Origin: JAJDAH01 sp964487605
Lineage (GTDB): Bacteria > Myxococcota_A > Polyangia > Polyangiales > Polyangiaceae
DNA: 64,000 nucleotides
Assembly: GCA_964487605.1 (NCBI GenBank)
Contig: CAZARU010000015.1
Location: 23,298-87,297 of the forward strand
Direction: 5' to 3'
The notes beneath the pieces are model-generated. The model did not search any database and was not told the DNA's origin. It saw only the letters and a list, made by a program, of their open reading frames with translations. Each line of letters opens with the position of its first letter. Positions within the stretch are counted from its first letter, which is position 1. Positions 16,464 through 25,494 of the stretch are shown piece after piece. The position numbers and the translations under genes are program-made.

Positions 16464-18240
16464 TCTGATTCTCTCCCGTCCGTGCGCGTCCCCGGCTCCG
16501 GAAACGCCGACTCCAATCGAAGCGCAGGAGCCTAGCGAATACGAACGGCAATGTCACGAGCAGCGAGCCAGGGGCGCCACGCGCGCCGCGACGCCCCTGC
16601 AACTTGCACGAGCATCCGTCGGCGCGATCACCGTGACTCGGAGCGCTCGCGTCCACCGAGGCGTCGGCCGGGGCGCCCCCCGCACCCGCGTCGGCGACCA
16701 TGGCGTCGCGCGTGGGCTCGGAGGGCGGGGCGTCGATCGTCACGGTGCCGGTGGCGGTCGCCGCGAAATGAGGCGGCGCGCGGTCGTACTTCTCCCAGAG
16801 GGCGTACATCCTCGCGCCGGCGTCGTCCGTGAAGTTCGCGTCACGGAGTGACTCGACGTACTCGCGCGACGTGGTCTGGTAGACGAAGCGAGCGCTCACG
16901 TGGAGCGCGCCACGCGCTTCGCCGGGCAGCGCGACCGTGTACTCGGCGTCGTCCCAGTGGGCGAGCACCGGCTCGCCGGCATCGGTGGTCGAGACCGTCG
17001 GGTACGAGCGACCCACGGGAACGGTGTCGGCCGCCGGGACGAATCCCCTCGGAGGGACACGCGTGTCCTGCAGTAGCTCGTCCTGCAGGATGAAGTGGAA
17101 CCCCTCCGTCCCCTGGGCGGCCATCCGCACCTCGTAGGTGCGGAGCTGCGGGTCGTCGGCGCGCGTCGCCGTGGCGAGGTCGTACGCCCCCGAGTGGAGG
17201 AGGGAAGCGCCGGCGTCGTCGGTCACCGTCACCTCCAGCCACGCACGGCGCCCCTCCGGGTAACCGGTGGGCAGCTTGTGACCGGTCAAATTCGTCAGGC
17301 GCACACCGAAGCGAAGCTCCTCCCCGGGCTTCGCCGACTCCGGCAGCGCCAGGGAGACCGCCGCGGACGCGTCGAGCATCTTCTCGGCGTTCGCGGCCGT
17401 CTGCTCGTACGCGGCCTGCCGGTTCAGCTCGGGATACTCACCTGCGAGGACCAGGGGCATCCAGTAGTTGCCACCCGCGAGCTCGTGACGATGCACGTCA
17501 CGCTCGGGCATCCCCGGTGCGCCGCACGCGAAGCCTCGCTCGGCCGGCAGGTGGCAGCGCTGGCAGGTGGTCCCCTCGGCAGAGAAGGCGCTCGCCGCCC
17601 ACTCCGTGTACGTGCGCTCGATGGCGAACCCATCGCGGAACGGGTTCGAAACGTCGTGGCAGAGACCGCAGAGTCGCGAGTCCTCGAAGTAGGCCGAGAA
17701 CTCCCACTCGTGGGGCGCCAGCGAATCGGCGATGGGCCCGCGCCTGACGAAGTCATCGGCAACCTGGTACTGACCGGTCCCGATGTACGGCGTTCCCGTG
17801 GGTCCCATGTTCAGGCGATGGCAGAAATCGCACTGCACGCTCTCGAAGTCGTCGGGCTCGAGGCGGGAAATCAGGGGCGGTGTGGATCGACCGCCGAGCC
17901 AGGCTCTGGGCGCATGACAGCGGATGCAGATCTCGCCGGAACCGGGGATATCCTGATTCGCGACGGTGAGCGCCGCCTGGAAGAGCGGATCGCGCGCGGC
18001 GTTCGCCATCATGGTTCCCATCCACGTGTCGTTCGCCGCGTAGGTCGCGTGGGACGAGTGGCAACCCGCGCACACGGAGGGGTGACGCAGGGGTTGCGTC
18101 AGCTCGTTCGGTTGCGTGCCGGGAAGGAAACTGGGCGAGTCGGTGGTCGCATCTCCGCCGTCGGCGAGCGCCGCCGGCGCAGCGGCCAGGAGCACCGCCA
18201 TGACCGCGGCAAGACGCCGAAACTTCGCGCTGGCCAGCAT
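16393..18240 (-). CDS. Pentahaem c-type cytochrome with MYXO-CTERM-like tail
   Basis: A 615-residue exported protein. The signal peptide is within residues 1-27 (RRLAAVMAVLLAAAPAALA). Five CxxCH sites are seen: CAGCH (about 57), CIRCH (104), CDFCH (136), CGLCH (190) and CQRCH (225). The C-terminal half, with a GxxLxFGVRLTNLTGHKLPTG phrase, is a beta-rich domain often found after multihaem domains. Near the end DGCSCK is followed by a hydrophobic run and Arg residues, as in MYXO-CTERM sorting tails. About 45 further residues follow, overlapping the next gene by 71 bases, which is odd. ATG 18240 gives the best signal peptide. Confidence 0.88.
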   Translation of the reverse strand: MLASAKFRRLAAVMAVLLAAAPAALADGGDATTDSPSFLPGTQPNELTQPLRHPSVCAGCHSSHATYAANDTWMGTMMANAARDPLFQAALTVANQDIPGSGEICIRCHAPRAWLGGRSTPPLISRLEPDDFESVQCDFCHRLNMGPTGTPYIGTGQYQVADDFVRRGPIADSLAPHEWEFSAYFEDSRLCGLCHDVSNPFRDGFAIERTYTEWAASAFSAEGTTCQRCHLPAERGFACGAPGMPERDVHRHELAGGNYWMPLVLAGEYPELNRQAAYEQTAANAEKMLDASAAVSLALPESAKPGEELRFGVRLTNLTGHKLPTGYPEGRRAWLEVTVTDDAGASLLHSGAYDLATATRADDPQLRTYEVRMAAQGTEGFHFILQDELLQDTRVPPRGFVPAADTVPVGRSYPTVSTTDAGEPVLAHWDDAEYTVALPGEARGALHVSARFVYQTTSREYVESLRDANFTDDAGARMYALWEKYDRAPPHFAATATGTVTIDAPPSEPTRDAMVADAGAGGAPADASVDASAPSHGDRADGCSCKLQGRRGARGAPGSLLVTLPFVFARLLRFDWSRRFRSRGRARTGENQNETLDDVARDERARGGDRRRLWG

Positions 18241-18341
18241 CCGCCAGATCTCGCACGGACGGTCCCGCACGAGAACCCCGCTCAGCGAGTGGCTTCGCTC
18301 GCCCTTGCCCCGCGCACGCGGTTCAGGCGACCTTTGCGCCG

Positions 18342-19391
18342 GTGACGACAGTTCTTCGCTTCGAAGCCCTCGGCGTCGTCGTGGCGCTGTTCCTGGCCGC
18401 CTGCGACCGGGGCACCCCGGAGCGCAGCGTCACCGAGAAGAAGCCGGCCGCGGCCGCCTCGGCGGCGCCTGCGGCACCCGCCCCGGTCATCGACTCCGTG
18501 GCGGCACGCTTCGGCGACACGAAGCGGATCGTGGCCATCGGCGACGTCCACGGCGATCTCGACGGCCTTCGACGCGCGCTGCGCCTCGCGGGCGCCATCG
18601 ACGTCGAGGACGACTGGATCGGCGGCGAGCTCGTCGTCGTGCAGACGGGCGATCAGCTCGACCGCGGGGACCAGGAGCGCGGCATCCTCGATCTCCTGGC
18701 CAAGCTGGAGGAGCAGGCCGCCAAGGCAGGCGGCGCGCTGCACGTCCTGAACGGCAACCACGAGGTCATGAACGTGCAGGGCGACTTCCGATACGTCACG
18801 CCCGGCGGCTTCTCCGAGTTCCGAGACGTGACCGGCGGCAGCCCGGACGTCACGCGCATGCCCAGCGTCGCGCAGGGCCGGGCAGCGGCGTTCTTCCCTC
18901 GCGGGCGCTACGCGAAGCAGCTCGGGGCGCGGAACACGGTGGTCACGGTCGGCGACACCGTGTTCGCCCACGGCGGCGTGCTGCCGAAGCACGTGGAGTA
19001 CGGGATCACTCGCTTGAACTCGGAGGTACGCGCGTGGATGAACGGTACCCGCGCGGAGCCCCCCGCCGTCGTGGTCGCCGAGGACGGCCCCATCTGGACG
19101 CGGTTCTACTCGGAGCCCGAGACCGCCGAGGCCCACTGCCAGGTCCTGCGGCGCACCCTCGACATGATGCGCGCCGACCGCCTGGTGGTCGGGCACACGA
19201 CGCAGAAGGACGGCATCACGTCGGCCTGCGACGGGAAGGTGTGGCGCATCGACGTCGGCATTGCCAGGTACTACGGCAGCCGCATCGAAGCGCTCGAGCT
19301 CGTTCGCAAGGAGACGCTGGTCGAGCACGCGGGGACCAAGATCCCGAAGGCCGACACCCGGATCGGGATCTTGCGCGAGAAGGCCCGCTGA
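18342..19391 (+). CDS. Lipoprotein metallophosphoesterase (PPP-type, Shewanella-like phosphatase)
   Basis: A 349-residue calcineurin-like phosphoesterase starting at GTG 18342. The signal ends in the lipobox LAAC (about Cys21) and is followed by an Ala/Pro linker. Metal-binding motifs appear in order: AIGDVHGDLDGL (about 65), TGDQLDRGDQ, LNGNHEVMN, FAHGG and VVGHT. This GDxHG/GDxxDRG/GNHE set is typical of PPP-family phosphatases including Shewanella-like ones. It should act outside the cytoplasm on phosphoproteins or small phosphate esters; the substrate is unknown. Divergent from the cytochrome operon with a 101-base gap. Confidence 0.88.
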   Translation: MTTVLRFEALGVVVALFLAACDRGTPERSVTEKKPAAAASAAPAAPAPVIDSVAARFGDTKRIVAIGDVHGDLDGLRRALRLAGAIDVEDDWIGGELVVVQTGDQLDRGDQERGILDLLAKLEEQAAKAGGALHVLNGNHEVMNVQGDFRYVTPGGFSEFRDVTGGSPDVTRMPSVAQGRAAAFFPRGRYAKQLGARNTVVTVGDTVFAHGGVLPKHVEYGITRLNSEVRAWMNGTRAEPPAVVVAEDGPIWTRFYSEPETAEAHCQVLRRTLDMMRADRLVVGHTTQKDGITSACDGKVWRIDVGIARYYGSRIEALELVRKETLVEHAGTKIPKADTRIGILREKAR

Positions 19392-19398
19392 GCCAGCG

Positions 19399-20016
19399 TC
19401 AGCGCGGTGCCGCGGCGGACCCCTCGGCGCGCGCTCGCCGCGCGCGATCGTGATCCCCGGCGCCGCGTCGCACGATGTCGGCGTCGCGCGCCGCGCGCAC
19501 CGCAGTCTCTTCGAGGCTCGCCGTGAAGAGGGTCAGCCCCCAGATCCCGTTCTCGCGCCGGCGAAACGGGTAGCGCGTCCCTCGCACCGTCTCCACCGTG
19601 GCGCGCTCACCGCTGACCTCCACCCGCGCCACCCCGGAGAGGTCGCGCCGCAGGTAGTCCACCCAGCCGTGCTTTCTCGCAAGGTGCGCGAAGACGCCCG
19701 AGCCATCTCGAGCCTCCGCCTCGGCGCGGTACTCTTCGCCCAGGGAAGTCCGCTCCGGCTCCGGGTAGCTCGCGAGCACCAGGTCGCGTGCCTCCCGACG
19801 GTACCGCCCGATCGTGAAGCAGGCGTGCTGCGCCCGCGTCTCGGTGTAGGCGAAGAAGGCCTCCGGCGCGTCGCGATTGACCGCGCTCATCACGCGCAGG
19901 TACGCGCCCTCGGGCGTCGTATCGCGCGGGTACCGCAGCCAGGCCCACCCGAAGCCACCGCCGAGCGTGACCACGCCGATCCCCGTGAAGAGGAGCAGAG
20001 CACGCCGACGCGTCAT
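19399..20016 (-). CDS. Hypothetical membrane-anchored protein
   Basis: A 205-residue protein with a Tat/Sec-like N-terminus: MTRRRALLLFTGIGVVTLGGG then a hydrophobic stretch to about residue 27, with no lipobox. The rest is mostly soluble, alpha/beta-like, with a Arg/Ala-rich tail. No family recognised. A TAAGTC box 6 bases upstream of the ATG, with a TTGCCG -35-like hexamer 17 bases further up, suggests a leaderless transcript. It converges on the phosphatase gene (gap of seven bases). Confidence 0.7.
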   Translation of the reverse strand: MTRRRALLLFTGIGVVTLGGGFGWAWLRYPRDTTPEGAYLRVMSAVNRDAPEAFFAYTETRAQHACFTIGRYRREARDLVLASYPEPERTSLGEEYRAEAEARDGSGVFAHLARKHGWVDYLRRDLSGVARVEVSGERATVETVRGTRYPFRRRENGIWGLTLFTASLEETAVRAARDADIVRRGAGDHDRARRARAEGSAAAPR

Positions 20017-20022
20017 CGCGCG

Positions 20023-20051
20023 GACTTACCCAAGAACACCCGGTACGGCAA
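20023..20051 (-). promoter_or_regulatory. Putative leaderless promoter of the 19399-20016 gene
   Basis: Minus strand TTGCCG (20051-20046), 17-base spacer, TAAGTC (20028-20023), then 6 bases to the ATG. The close spacing to the start codon fits the leaderless pattern seen at many genes here. Confidence 0.45.
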
Positions 20052-20121
20052 ACGGCGCTCGTCCGCGCACGGTGGTCGGCGACTGTCGCCCGGCGCCCTT
20101 TCGCGCTAGGTCCGTGTCCGC

Positions 20122-20871
20122 ATGTGGCAGGGCCGAAGCGTCGCGGTCGTCGTTCCGGCTCACCAGGAAGAGCGCCGCATCGGCGGTGTGCTCGCCGGGC
20201 TGCCCGCATGGATCGACGTCGCCGTGGTCGTCGACGACGCGAGCACCGACGAGACTCGTCTCCGCGCGCTCGAGGCAGGCGACCCGCGCGTGACGGTCGT
20301 GACGCACGAGGTGAACCGGGGCGTCGGCGCCGCAATCGCCACCGGGTACCGCGCCGCCCTCGCCCGAGGCGCCGACGTGCTCGTGGTGATGGCGGGCGAC
20401 GGCCAGATGGACCCGGCAGATCTGGCGAACCTGGTCACCCCCGTCGCGAACGGCGACGCGGACTATGCCAAGGGCAACCGGATGACGCACCCGGAGCGCC
20501 GAAACATGCCGCTCGGGCGGCGCGTCGCGGGCCGCGCCCTCGGTCTCGTGACCAGCGCCGTCACGGGCTACGCCGTGCTCGACCCGCAGTGCGGCTACAC
20601 GGCCCTGTCGTCTCGCGCGGCTCGCACCATCGACTGGGACGACCTGTGGCCGCGCTACGGATACCCCAACGACCTGCTCGCGCTGCTGGCGATGGGGGAT
20701 CACCGGGTCGTCGAGGTCCCGGTGCGCCCGGTTTACGCCGGTGAGGCCAGCGGCGTTCGACCGTGGCACGTCTTCGTCGTGATGGGGCTGCTCGGTCGGC
20801 GAACGCTCGGCGCGCGCCGAGCGCGCCGAGCGCGCCGAGCGCGCCGAGCGACCGGGGCCGGCATGGCGTGA
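20122..20871 (+). CDS. Glycosyltransferase family 2
   Basis: A 249-residue GT-A fold enzyme with VVVPAHQEERRIGGVLAGL at the N-terminus, VDDASTDET, GVGAAIATGYR and MAGDGQMDP, the last being the DxD-like metal/nucleotide-sugar site. Resembles dolichyl-phosphate-mannose/undecaprenyl glycosyltransferases, but no C-terminal membrane helices are evident. The C-terminal 20 residues are an ARR repeat encoded by a 9-base tandem repeat, absent from typical relatives. TAGGTC lies 9 bases before the ATG. Donor and acceptor are unknown; wall or surface polysaccharide is likely. Confidence 0.9.
   Translation: MWQGRSVAVVVPAHQEERRIGGVLAGLPAWIDVAVVVDDASTDETRLRALEAGDPRVTVVTHEVNRGVGAAIATGYRAALARGADVLVVMAGDGQMDPADLANLVTPVANGDADYAKGNRMTHPERRNMPLGRRVAGRALGLVTSAVTGYAVLDPQCGYTALSSRAARTIDWDDLWPRYGYPNDLLALLAMGDHRVVEVPVRPVYAGEASGVRPWHVFVVMGLLGRRTLGARRARRARRARRATGAGMA
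20812..20850 (+). repeat. 9-bp tandem repeat in the 3' end of the glycosyltransferase gene
   Basis: GCGCGCCGA is repeated four times head to tail with a further GCG start of a fifth copy, encoding R-R-A triplets. Copy-number changes would add or delete three residues without shifting frame. Confidence 0.9.
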
Positions 20872-20887
20872 ACGGCGTCGTGCGCCG

Positions 20888-22186
20888 TCACGCTTCGAGC
20901 GCGCGCGCGACGATGTCGTCCGCCCAGCGCAGCGCGTGGTCCAGATCGAAGCACGCGTGGATCTCGTCGGCGCCGAGCTTCGCCGAGACGTCCGGATCGG
21001 CGAGCAGGAACTGCTCGAAGTCGCCTTCGCCGGCAAATGCTCTCATCGCGTTGCGCTGCACCAGCTCGTACGCGGCCTGCCGCGCGAGTCCCTTCCCCAC
21101 GAGCGCGAGCATCACGGCCTCGCTGAAGTAGAGGCCGCCCGTGCGCTCCAGGTTGGCGCGCATCGCCTCGGGATAGACGACCAGTCCCTCCGCCAGGCCC
21201 GCAGCGCGGTCGAGCATGAACGCGAGGGTGGTCGTCGCGTCCGGCGCCAGCATGCGCTCGACCGACGAGTGCGAGATGTCACGCTCGTGCCACAGGGCCA
21301 CGTTCTCGAGAGCCGGCACCACGGCCGCTCGCACCATGCGCGCGAGCCCGCAGAGGTTCTCGCTGAGGATGGGGTTGCGCTTGTGGGGCATCGCGCTCGA
21401 CCCCTTCTGGCCTTTCTGGAATCTCTCCTCGGCCTCGCCCACCTCGGTCCGCTGCCAGTGCCGCACGTTCGTCGCGAAGCGCTCGATGGCCGCCGCGTAG
21501 AGCGCCATGGCCGAGAAGAGCGACGCATGCCGATCTCGCGCCACCACCTGGGTCGCCACCGTCTCGGCGCGCAGCCCGAGGGCCGAGAGCGCCCTGGCTT
21601 CCACGTCGGGCGAGAGGTGCGCGTAGGTGCCCACGGCACCCGCAATCTTGCCGACCGCGACGTCGCCCGCGGCGGCCTCGAGCCGCGCGTGGGCCCGCTT
21701 GGCCTCCGCGACGTGCCCGGCGAGCACGACGCCGAACGTCGTGGGTTCGGCGTGAATCCCGTGGGAACGCCCGATGATGGGCGTGCGGGCGTGCTCCTTC
21801 GCGCGCACCGACAGCGCGGCGACGTACCGACCACTGCGCTCGCACAGGCTCTGCGCAGCTCGCCACAGCAGGATCGCGAAGCTCGTGTCGAGGACGTCGT
21901 TCGACGTCATGCCGCGGTGCAGCCAGCGCGCAGGGGGCCCCGCCAGCTGCTCCACGTGCGTGAGGAACGCGATCACGTCGTGGCGCGTCGTCTTCTCGAT
22001 GTCCTCGATGGCTGCGGCGTTCGGCACGAGGTTCATGGCGCGCAGCGCGCCGCCGGTCCCTCGCGGTACGAGGCCCTCGTCCTCCATGGCCTCGCACGCG
22101 GCGAGCTCGACCTCGAGCCAGGTCGCGTAGCGCGTGGCGTCCGACCAGAGCGCGGCGAAGTCCGCCGGCGTGTAGCGGGGAATCAT
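20888..22186 (-). CDS. purB: Adenylosuccinate lyase
   Basis: A 432-residue fumarase/aspartase-superfamily lyase of purine synthesis, splitting SAICAR and adenylosuccinate with release of fumarate. The N-terminus MIPRYTPADFAALWSD and the signature GSSAMPHKRNP (about residues 259-270) are diagnostic, with FLTHVEQL and RGMTSNDVLDTS in the N-terminal helices. Length is typical (430-440). ATG 22186 is preceded by TAGGGT with 9 bases between and no clear ribosome-binding site. It lies downstream of a large lipoprotein gene on the same strand (62-base gap), probably a separate transcript. Confidence 0.96.
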   Translation of the reverse strand: MIPRYTPADFAALWSDATRYATWLEVELAACEAMEDEGLVPRGTGGALRAMNLVPNAAAIEDIEKTTRHDVIAFLTHVEQLAGPPARWLHRGMTSNDVLDTSFAILLWRAAQSLCERSGRYVAALSVRAKEHARTPIIGRSHGIHAEPTTFGVVLAGHVAEAKRAHARLEAAAGDVAVGKIAGAVGTYAHLSPDVEARALSALGLRAETVATQVVARDRHASLFSAMALYAAAIERFATNVRHWQRTEVGEAEERFQKGQKGSSAMPHKRNPILSENLCGLARMVRAAVVPALENVALWHERDISHSSVERMLAPDATTTLAFMLDRAAGLAEGLVVYPEAMRANLERTGGLYFSEAVMLALVGKGLARQAAYELVQRNAMRAFAGEGDFEQFLLADPDVSAKLGADEIHACFDLDHALRWADDIVARALEA

Positions 22187-22195
22187 CGCGGAAGG

Positions 22196-22201
22196 ACCCT
22201 A
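22196..22201 (-). promoter_or_regulatory. Putative -10 element of purB
   Basis: TAGGGT on the minus strand, 9 bases before the ATG, without a Shine-Dalgarno sequence; a -35-like TTCGCG is 17 bases upstream. Fits the leaderless class. Confidence 0.4.
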
Positions 22202-22248
22202 GTCGAGATGCCCACGCGCGCGAACCCACCCGGCGAAAAAATGCGCGA

Positions 22249-25200
22249 TCACCGGCGCAGCACGGTCGTCCCCGGCAGGCGAAGCACCTCCGCGGGAACC
22301 TCCAGCGTCGGCTCGAACCGGCAGCTCATGGTGCGGTACTCCGCGATGCGCCGCCCCTCTTCCTCGCGACCCCACCGGAAGAGCCACGCGCGCTCGAGGT
22401 CGTCCAGGGGCACCAGGGCCCGCTCCTCGGCAGAGAACGTCTCCGTGGGCACGGTGACGGCGTCGAACGTCGCCACGCAGGGATCCGAAGGCGTACCGTG
22501 CAGGACGGCACCGTCGGTCAGCATGACCCGCAGCGGCTCGTTGGCGTCCGTCACGACCATCGGATGCCGTGTGCCGGGGAGGTGCGGCGAGACCACGCGC
22601 GGCGTGGACGTGCGGCGCGCCGCAGGGCACGGCGACGGACGATCGCCGAGCGCCCTGGGCGTCGGGATGGCGACGGGGAGCATCGCGCCGCGCGCCGTGA
22701 AGGGGATGAACGTCCCCTCCGCCTCTTCGCCGAGCGCGCTCCAGCGCGCGACGTGGAGACCAGCGGTCTTCCCCAGGTAGGCCACCCTGAACGACTGGCG
22801 GAGACCGAAGCGCTCCGGGCGCAGGACGCCGACCGCCGAGGCGTCGAACGTCCAGTCCTCGCCCGACGATTGCGCCCGCACGATCGCCGACCCGCGCCCC
22901 ACCACGCGAACCGGCACGGCGACACCCGCGACCCGCGTGATGTCGCTGAAGTCCACGTCCACGGGCCCGGCGGGCCAAGGGACCGGCCGCAGCGACGTGC
23001 TCCTCGTGCCGTCCAGGAAATGGGTGGCCTGGGCGTCCCGCGCGTGAGCGTGAAGCCGCACGTGCACGCCGCCGGGCGCGATGCTGAGGAGATTCGGCTG
23101 CGCACGGCGGCTGCGCTCGCCCGCGGCCTCGTAGTCACCCGGTTGATACGCGCCGCCGCGAGCGATGCGCGCACGCTCCACGACGCCGTCGATGCGATTG
23201 TCCCACGCCACCTCGACGTCGGAGATCTCCGCGCGGGTCGTCGGCAGCGGGTAGCGCAGCACGGCGCCACCCTCTATCTGGCTCTCGTACGTGAACGCGA
23301 AGGTCTCCGCATTCGCGATGGGTGGCAGCAGCTCGTGGCGCTCGACGCGAACCCGGGCGCCCTGCACGCCGTGGAACGTCACCGCCGTCGCCTCGGACGG
23401 ACGGACCTCCGCCTCGAACCACGCGACGTTGCCGAGGGCCGCCGTCCGCGCGTCCGGGAGCGCGCCCAGCGCGCCGATCCGCGTCCATGCCGATCCGTCG
23501 AGGGAGCACGCGATGGGCGTTCGAACGCGTCGATCGTGGAGCTCGGTCGCGGCCTCCGGCGGCGCCATCCCGGGCGCGCCGAGCTCCGCCTGCCCGCGCC
23601 AGCCCGAGCGCGTCAGCTCGTCGCCCACGACGCACCCGACCCTCGTGCAGGAGAGCTCGAAGGCGCAGCCGTCGTCTTCGCCGCAGGGAGAGACCGGCAG
23701 GGCGCCCACGGAGGCCCAGCTCGCTCCGCCGTCGAGGGACTCCCACGCCTGCCGCGTCGAACCGTGGACCGCCAGGGCGTGCAGCCCGACGGCGCTCACG
23801 CGGGCGCCTGGCGCGGGACTCGGCGAAATCGCGAGGACGCGCCCTCCTTCGTCCGTGACGACGATCTGCCACTCGTCGTCGCGCTCGAGCACGACGGCCA
23901 GTGACCCGTCCTCGGACGCACCGAGCGCGGCGACCCGCACGTCCGCCTTGCGAACGTCCCACGGGCGCAGCACCTCCTCGTCCTGGGACGGCAGCTCGAC
24001 GCGGTCGATGTCGCGGGCTGCGAACGTCTTGCCCCCGTCGCGCGACACGAAGACGGCCAGCGCGTCGTTCTTCGTCCGACGCCCCACGGCGTAGATGATG
24101 CGCCCATCCGCGGAGATCCCGAGAGCGTCGGCGCCGTCGCGGAGCGCCGGCGTCACGGCCGGCGCGAACTCGAACTCTCCCTCGGCGCGTTTCGCCTCAC
24201 GCTTCGGCGGCGCGTCGTCGTCGCGGCGCGCGCGCTCGATCCGCGGACGCCGATACAGCACGCCCCGCGCTCGACATCCGCGAGCCGGTGCGACGCAGAC
24301 ACCCGTGACGACGAGGCCGCCGTCGGGCCCGACGACCATCTCGAAGGAGCCAGGGTGCGCGTAGGCGGTCAGCGAGTCCTTCTGGAACGTCCTGCCCTCG
24401 TCCTCGCTGCGGAAGAACTCCACCTCCATGGACTCCGCCGCGATGGTGCGCCCGCAGGCCACGTGGAGGTGGCGGCCATACCCCGCCACGCGCGCGACGT
24501 CGCACCTGGACGAGAGGGCGAGGCGCTTCTCCTGGAGCGGCCCGGCGAGCGGCCCGGCAAACATCGTCCAACCCGAAGGGCTCTTGGCAGACTTCCCGAG
24601 CTCCACGTAGCGCGCACCGATGACCGTCGCCGCGCCCGTGACCAGCGCGGCGGCGTTCGCCCCGCGTGGGATCTTCGCGCCCAGGTCGAAGCGCGTCGAG
24701 CGGGACGGGGTGCCTCCCTGGGTCACACCTGCGGGGGTCCAGGTCGCGACGCCGGTGGGGGTGCTGATGGCGATCCCGGAAGCGGCCGTGTCGAGCGCCA
24801 CGGCACCCATCGGTGGCGTGTCCACGCGCGCCCACGTCGCGCCGGCGTCCGTCGTGCGGTAGAGCGCCTCCGGCACGGCGAGCGCCAGGCCGCTTCCCGT
24901 TCCGTCCCGCAGCATCGCCACGTCGGAGAAGGTCTCCTCGGGGCCCACGGTGTGCCACACGGCACCACCATCGCTCCCTCGGGCGAGGCGTCCGTCGTGC
25001 CGTATCGCAACGATGGCGTCGCCGGCACCCGCCACCACCGCCAGGCGGTCCACGGGCGCCGACGAACGAACGAACGCCCCGAGCGGCTCGGACGCCTCGT
25101 ACGAGGTTCCGCTCGATCCGACGAAGAGCCAGCCGTCGGGTGTGCGAGTGACGGAGACGATGTCTTCGGGCGCCGAGACTGCCGCGGCGCGCGCCCAGCC

Positions 25201-25455
25201 GTCCTCGACGAGCCACCGCTCGCCACGAGCGCCCGCGTACAGCACCGTTCCGGCACCGGCGTCGAGCTTCACGCGCAGGGCCGCTGGTTGGCGCGGGTGA
25301 TAGCGCCACGTCGCCGGAGACTCGTAAGGCGAACGCGCCGAGACGGCGTCGAGGAGCGAGACGCGACGGCCGGCCGGCGGAGGCACGGCGCTGCACGCCG
25401 CCACGACCGCGACGAACGCCAAGCTCGCGGCGCGCTGGCGTGGCGGCGTGCTCAT
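22249..25455 (-). CDS. Large lipoprotein with Asp-box (BNR-like) beta-propeller repeats
   Basis: A 1068-residue protein with signal LAFVAVVAAC (lipobox near residue 21). At least four Asp-box-like turns are seen, TTDAGATWARV, SEDEGRTFQKD, SRDGGKTFAAR and SLDGGASWASV, spread over the first two-thirds. This pattern marks sialidase/Vps10-like beta-propellers. The remaining third is beta-rich without a recognised domain. Several Cys pairs (CVAPARGC, SPCGEDDGC) suggest disulfides. Asp-box propellers bind or cleave glycans, but many have no enzyme activity; no catalytic residues can be assigned here. Likely extracellular or periplasmic. ATG 25455 follows TACCAT by 6 bases. Confidence 0.8.
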   Translation of the reverse strand: MSTPPRQRAASLAFVAVVAACSAVPPPAGRRVSLLDAVSARSPYESPATWRYHPRQPAALRVKLDAGAGTVLYAGARGERWLVEDGWARAAAVSAPEDIVSVTRTPDGWLFVGSSGTSYEASEPLGAFVRSSAPVDRLAVVAGAGDAIVAIRHDGRLARGSDGGAVWHTVGPEETFSDVAMLRDGTGSGLALAVPEALYRTTDAGATWARVDTPPMGAVALDTAASGIAISTPTGVATWTPAGVTQGGTPSRSTRFDLGAKIPRGANAAALVTGAATVIGARYVELGKSAKSPSGWTMFAGPLAGPLQEKRLALSSRCDVARVAGYGRHLHVACGRTIAAESMEVEFFRSEDEGRTFQKDSLTAYAHPGSFEMVVGPDGGLVVTGVCVAPARGCRARGVLYRRPRIERARRDDDAPPKREAKRAEGEFEFAPAVTPALRDGADALGISADGRIIYAVGRRTKNDALAVFVSRDGGKTFAARDIDRVELPSQDEEVLRPWDVRKADVRVAALGASEDGSLAVVLERDDEWQIVVTDEGGRVLAISPSPAPGARVSAVGLHALAVHGSTRQAWESLDGGASWASVGALPVSPCGEDDGCAFELSCTRVGCVVGDELTRSGWRGQAELGAPGMAPPEAATELHDRRVRTPIACSLDGSAWTRIGALGALPDARTAALGNVAWFEAEVRPSEATAVTFHGVQGARVRVERHELLPPIANAETFAFTYESQIEGGAVLRYPLPTTRAEISDVEVAWDNRIDGVVERARIARGGAYQPGDYEAAGERSRRAQPNLLSIAPGGVHVRLHAHARDAQATHFLDGTRSTSLRPVPWPAGPVDVDFSDITRVAGVAVPVRVVGRGSAIVRAQSSGEDWTFDASAVGVLRPERFGLRQSFRVAYLGKTAGLHVARWSALGEEAEGTFIPFTARGAMLPVAIPTPRALGDRPSPCPAARRTSTPRVVSPHLPGTRHPMVVTDANEPLRVMLTDGAVLHGTPSDPCVATFDAVTVPTETFSAEERALVPLDDLERAWLFRWGREEEGRRIAEYRTMSCRFEPTLEVPAEVLRLPGTTVLRR

Positions 25456-25461
25456 GGGGTC

Positions 25462-25490
25462 ATGGTAATCGTGGCGCGGCGCGCGGTCGA
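25462..25490 (-). promoter_or_regulatory. Putative promoter of the beta-propeller lipoprotein gene
   Basis: Minus strand TCGACC (25490-25485), 17-base spacer, TACCAT (25467-25462), then 6 bases to ATG 25455. No Shine-Dalgarno sequence is present, consistent with a leaderless mRNA. Confidence 0.5.
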
Positions 25491-25494
25491 TGCG

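Noticed and set aside
17641..17660. GGTTCGAA T-arm-like sequence considered as a tRNA
   Set aside because: It lies inside a CxxCH-rich coding frame and no acceptor or anticodon stem matches. No tRNA was found in the window.
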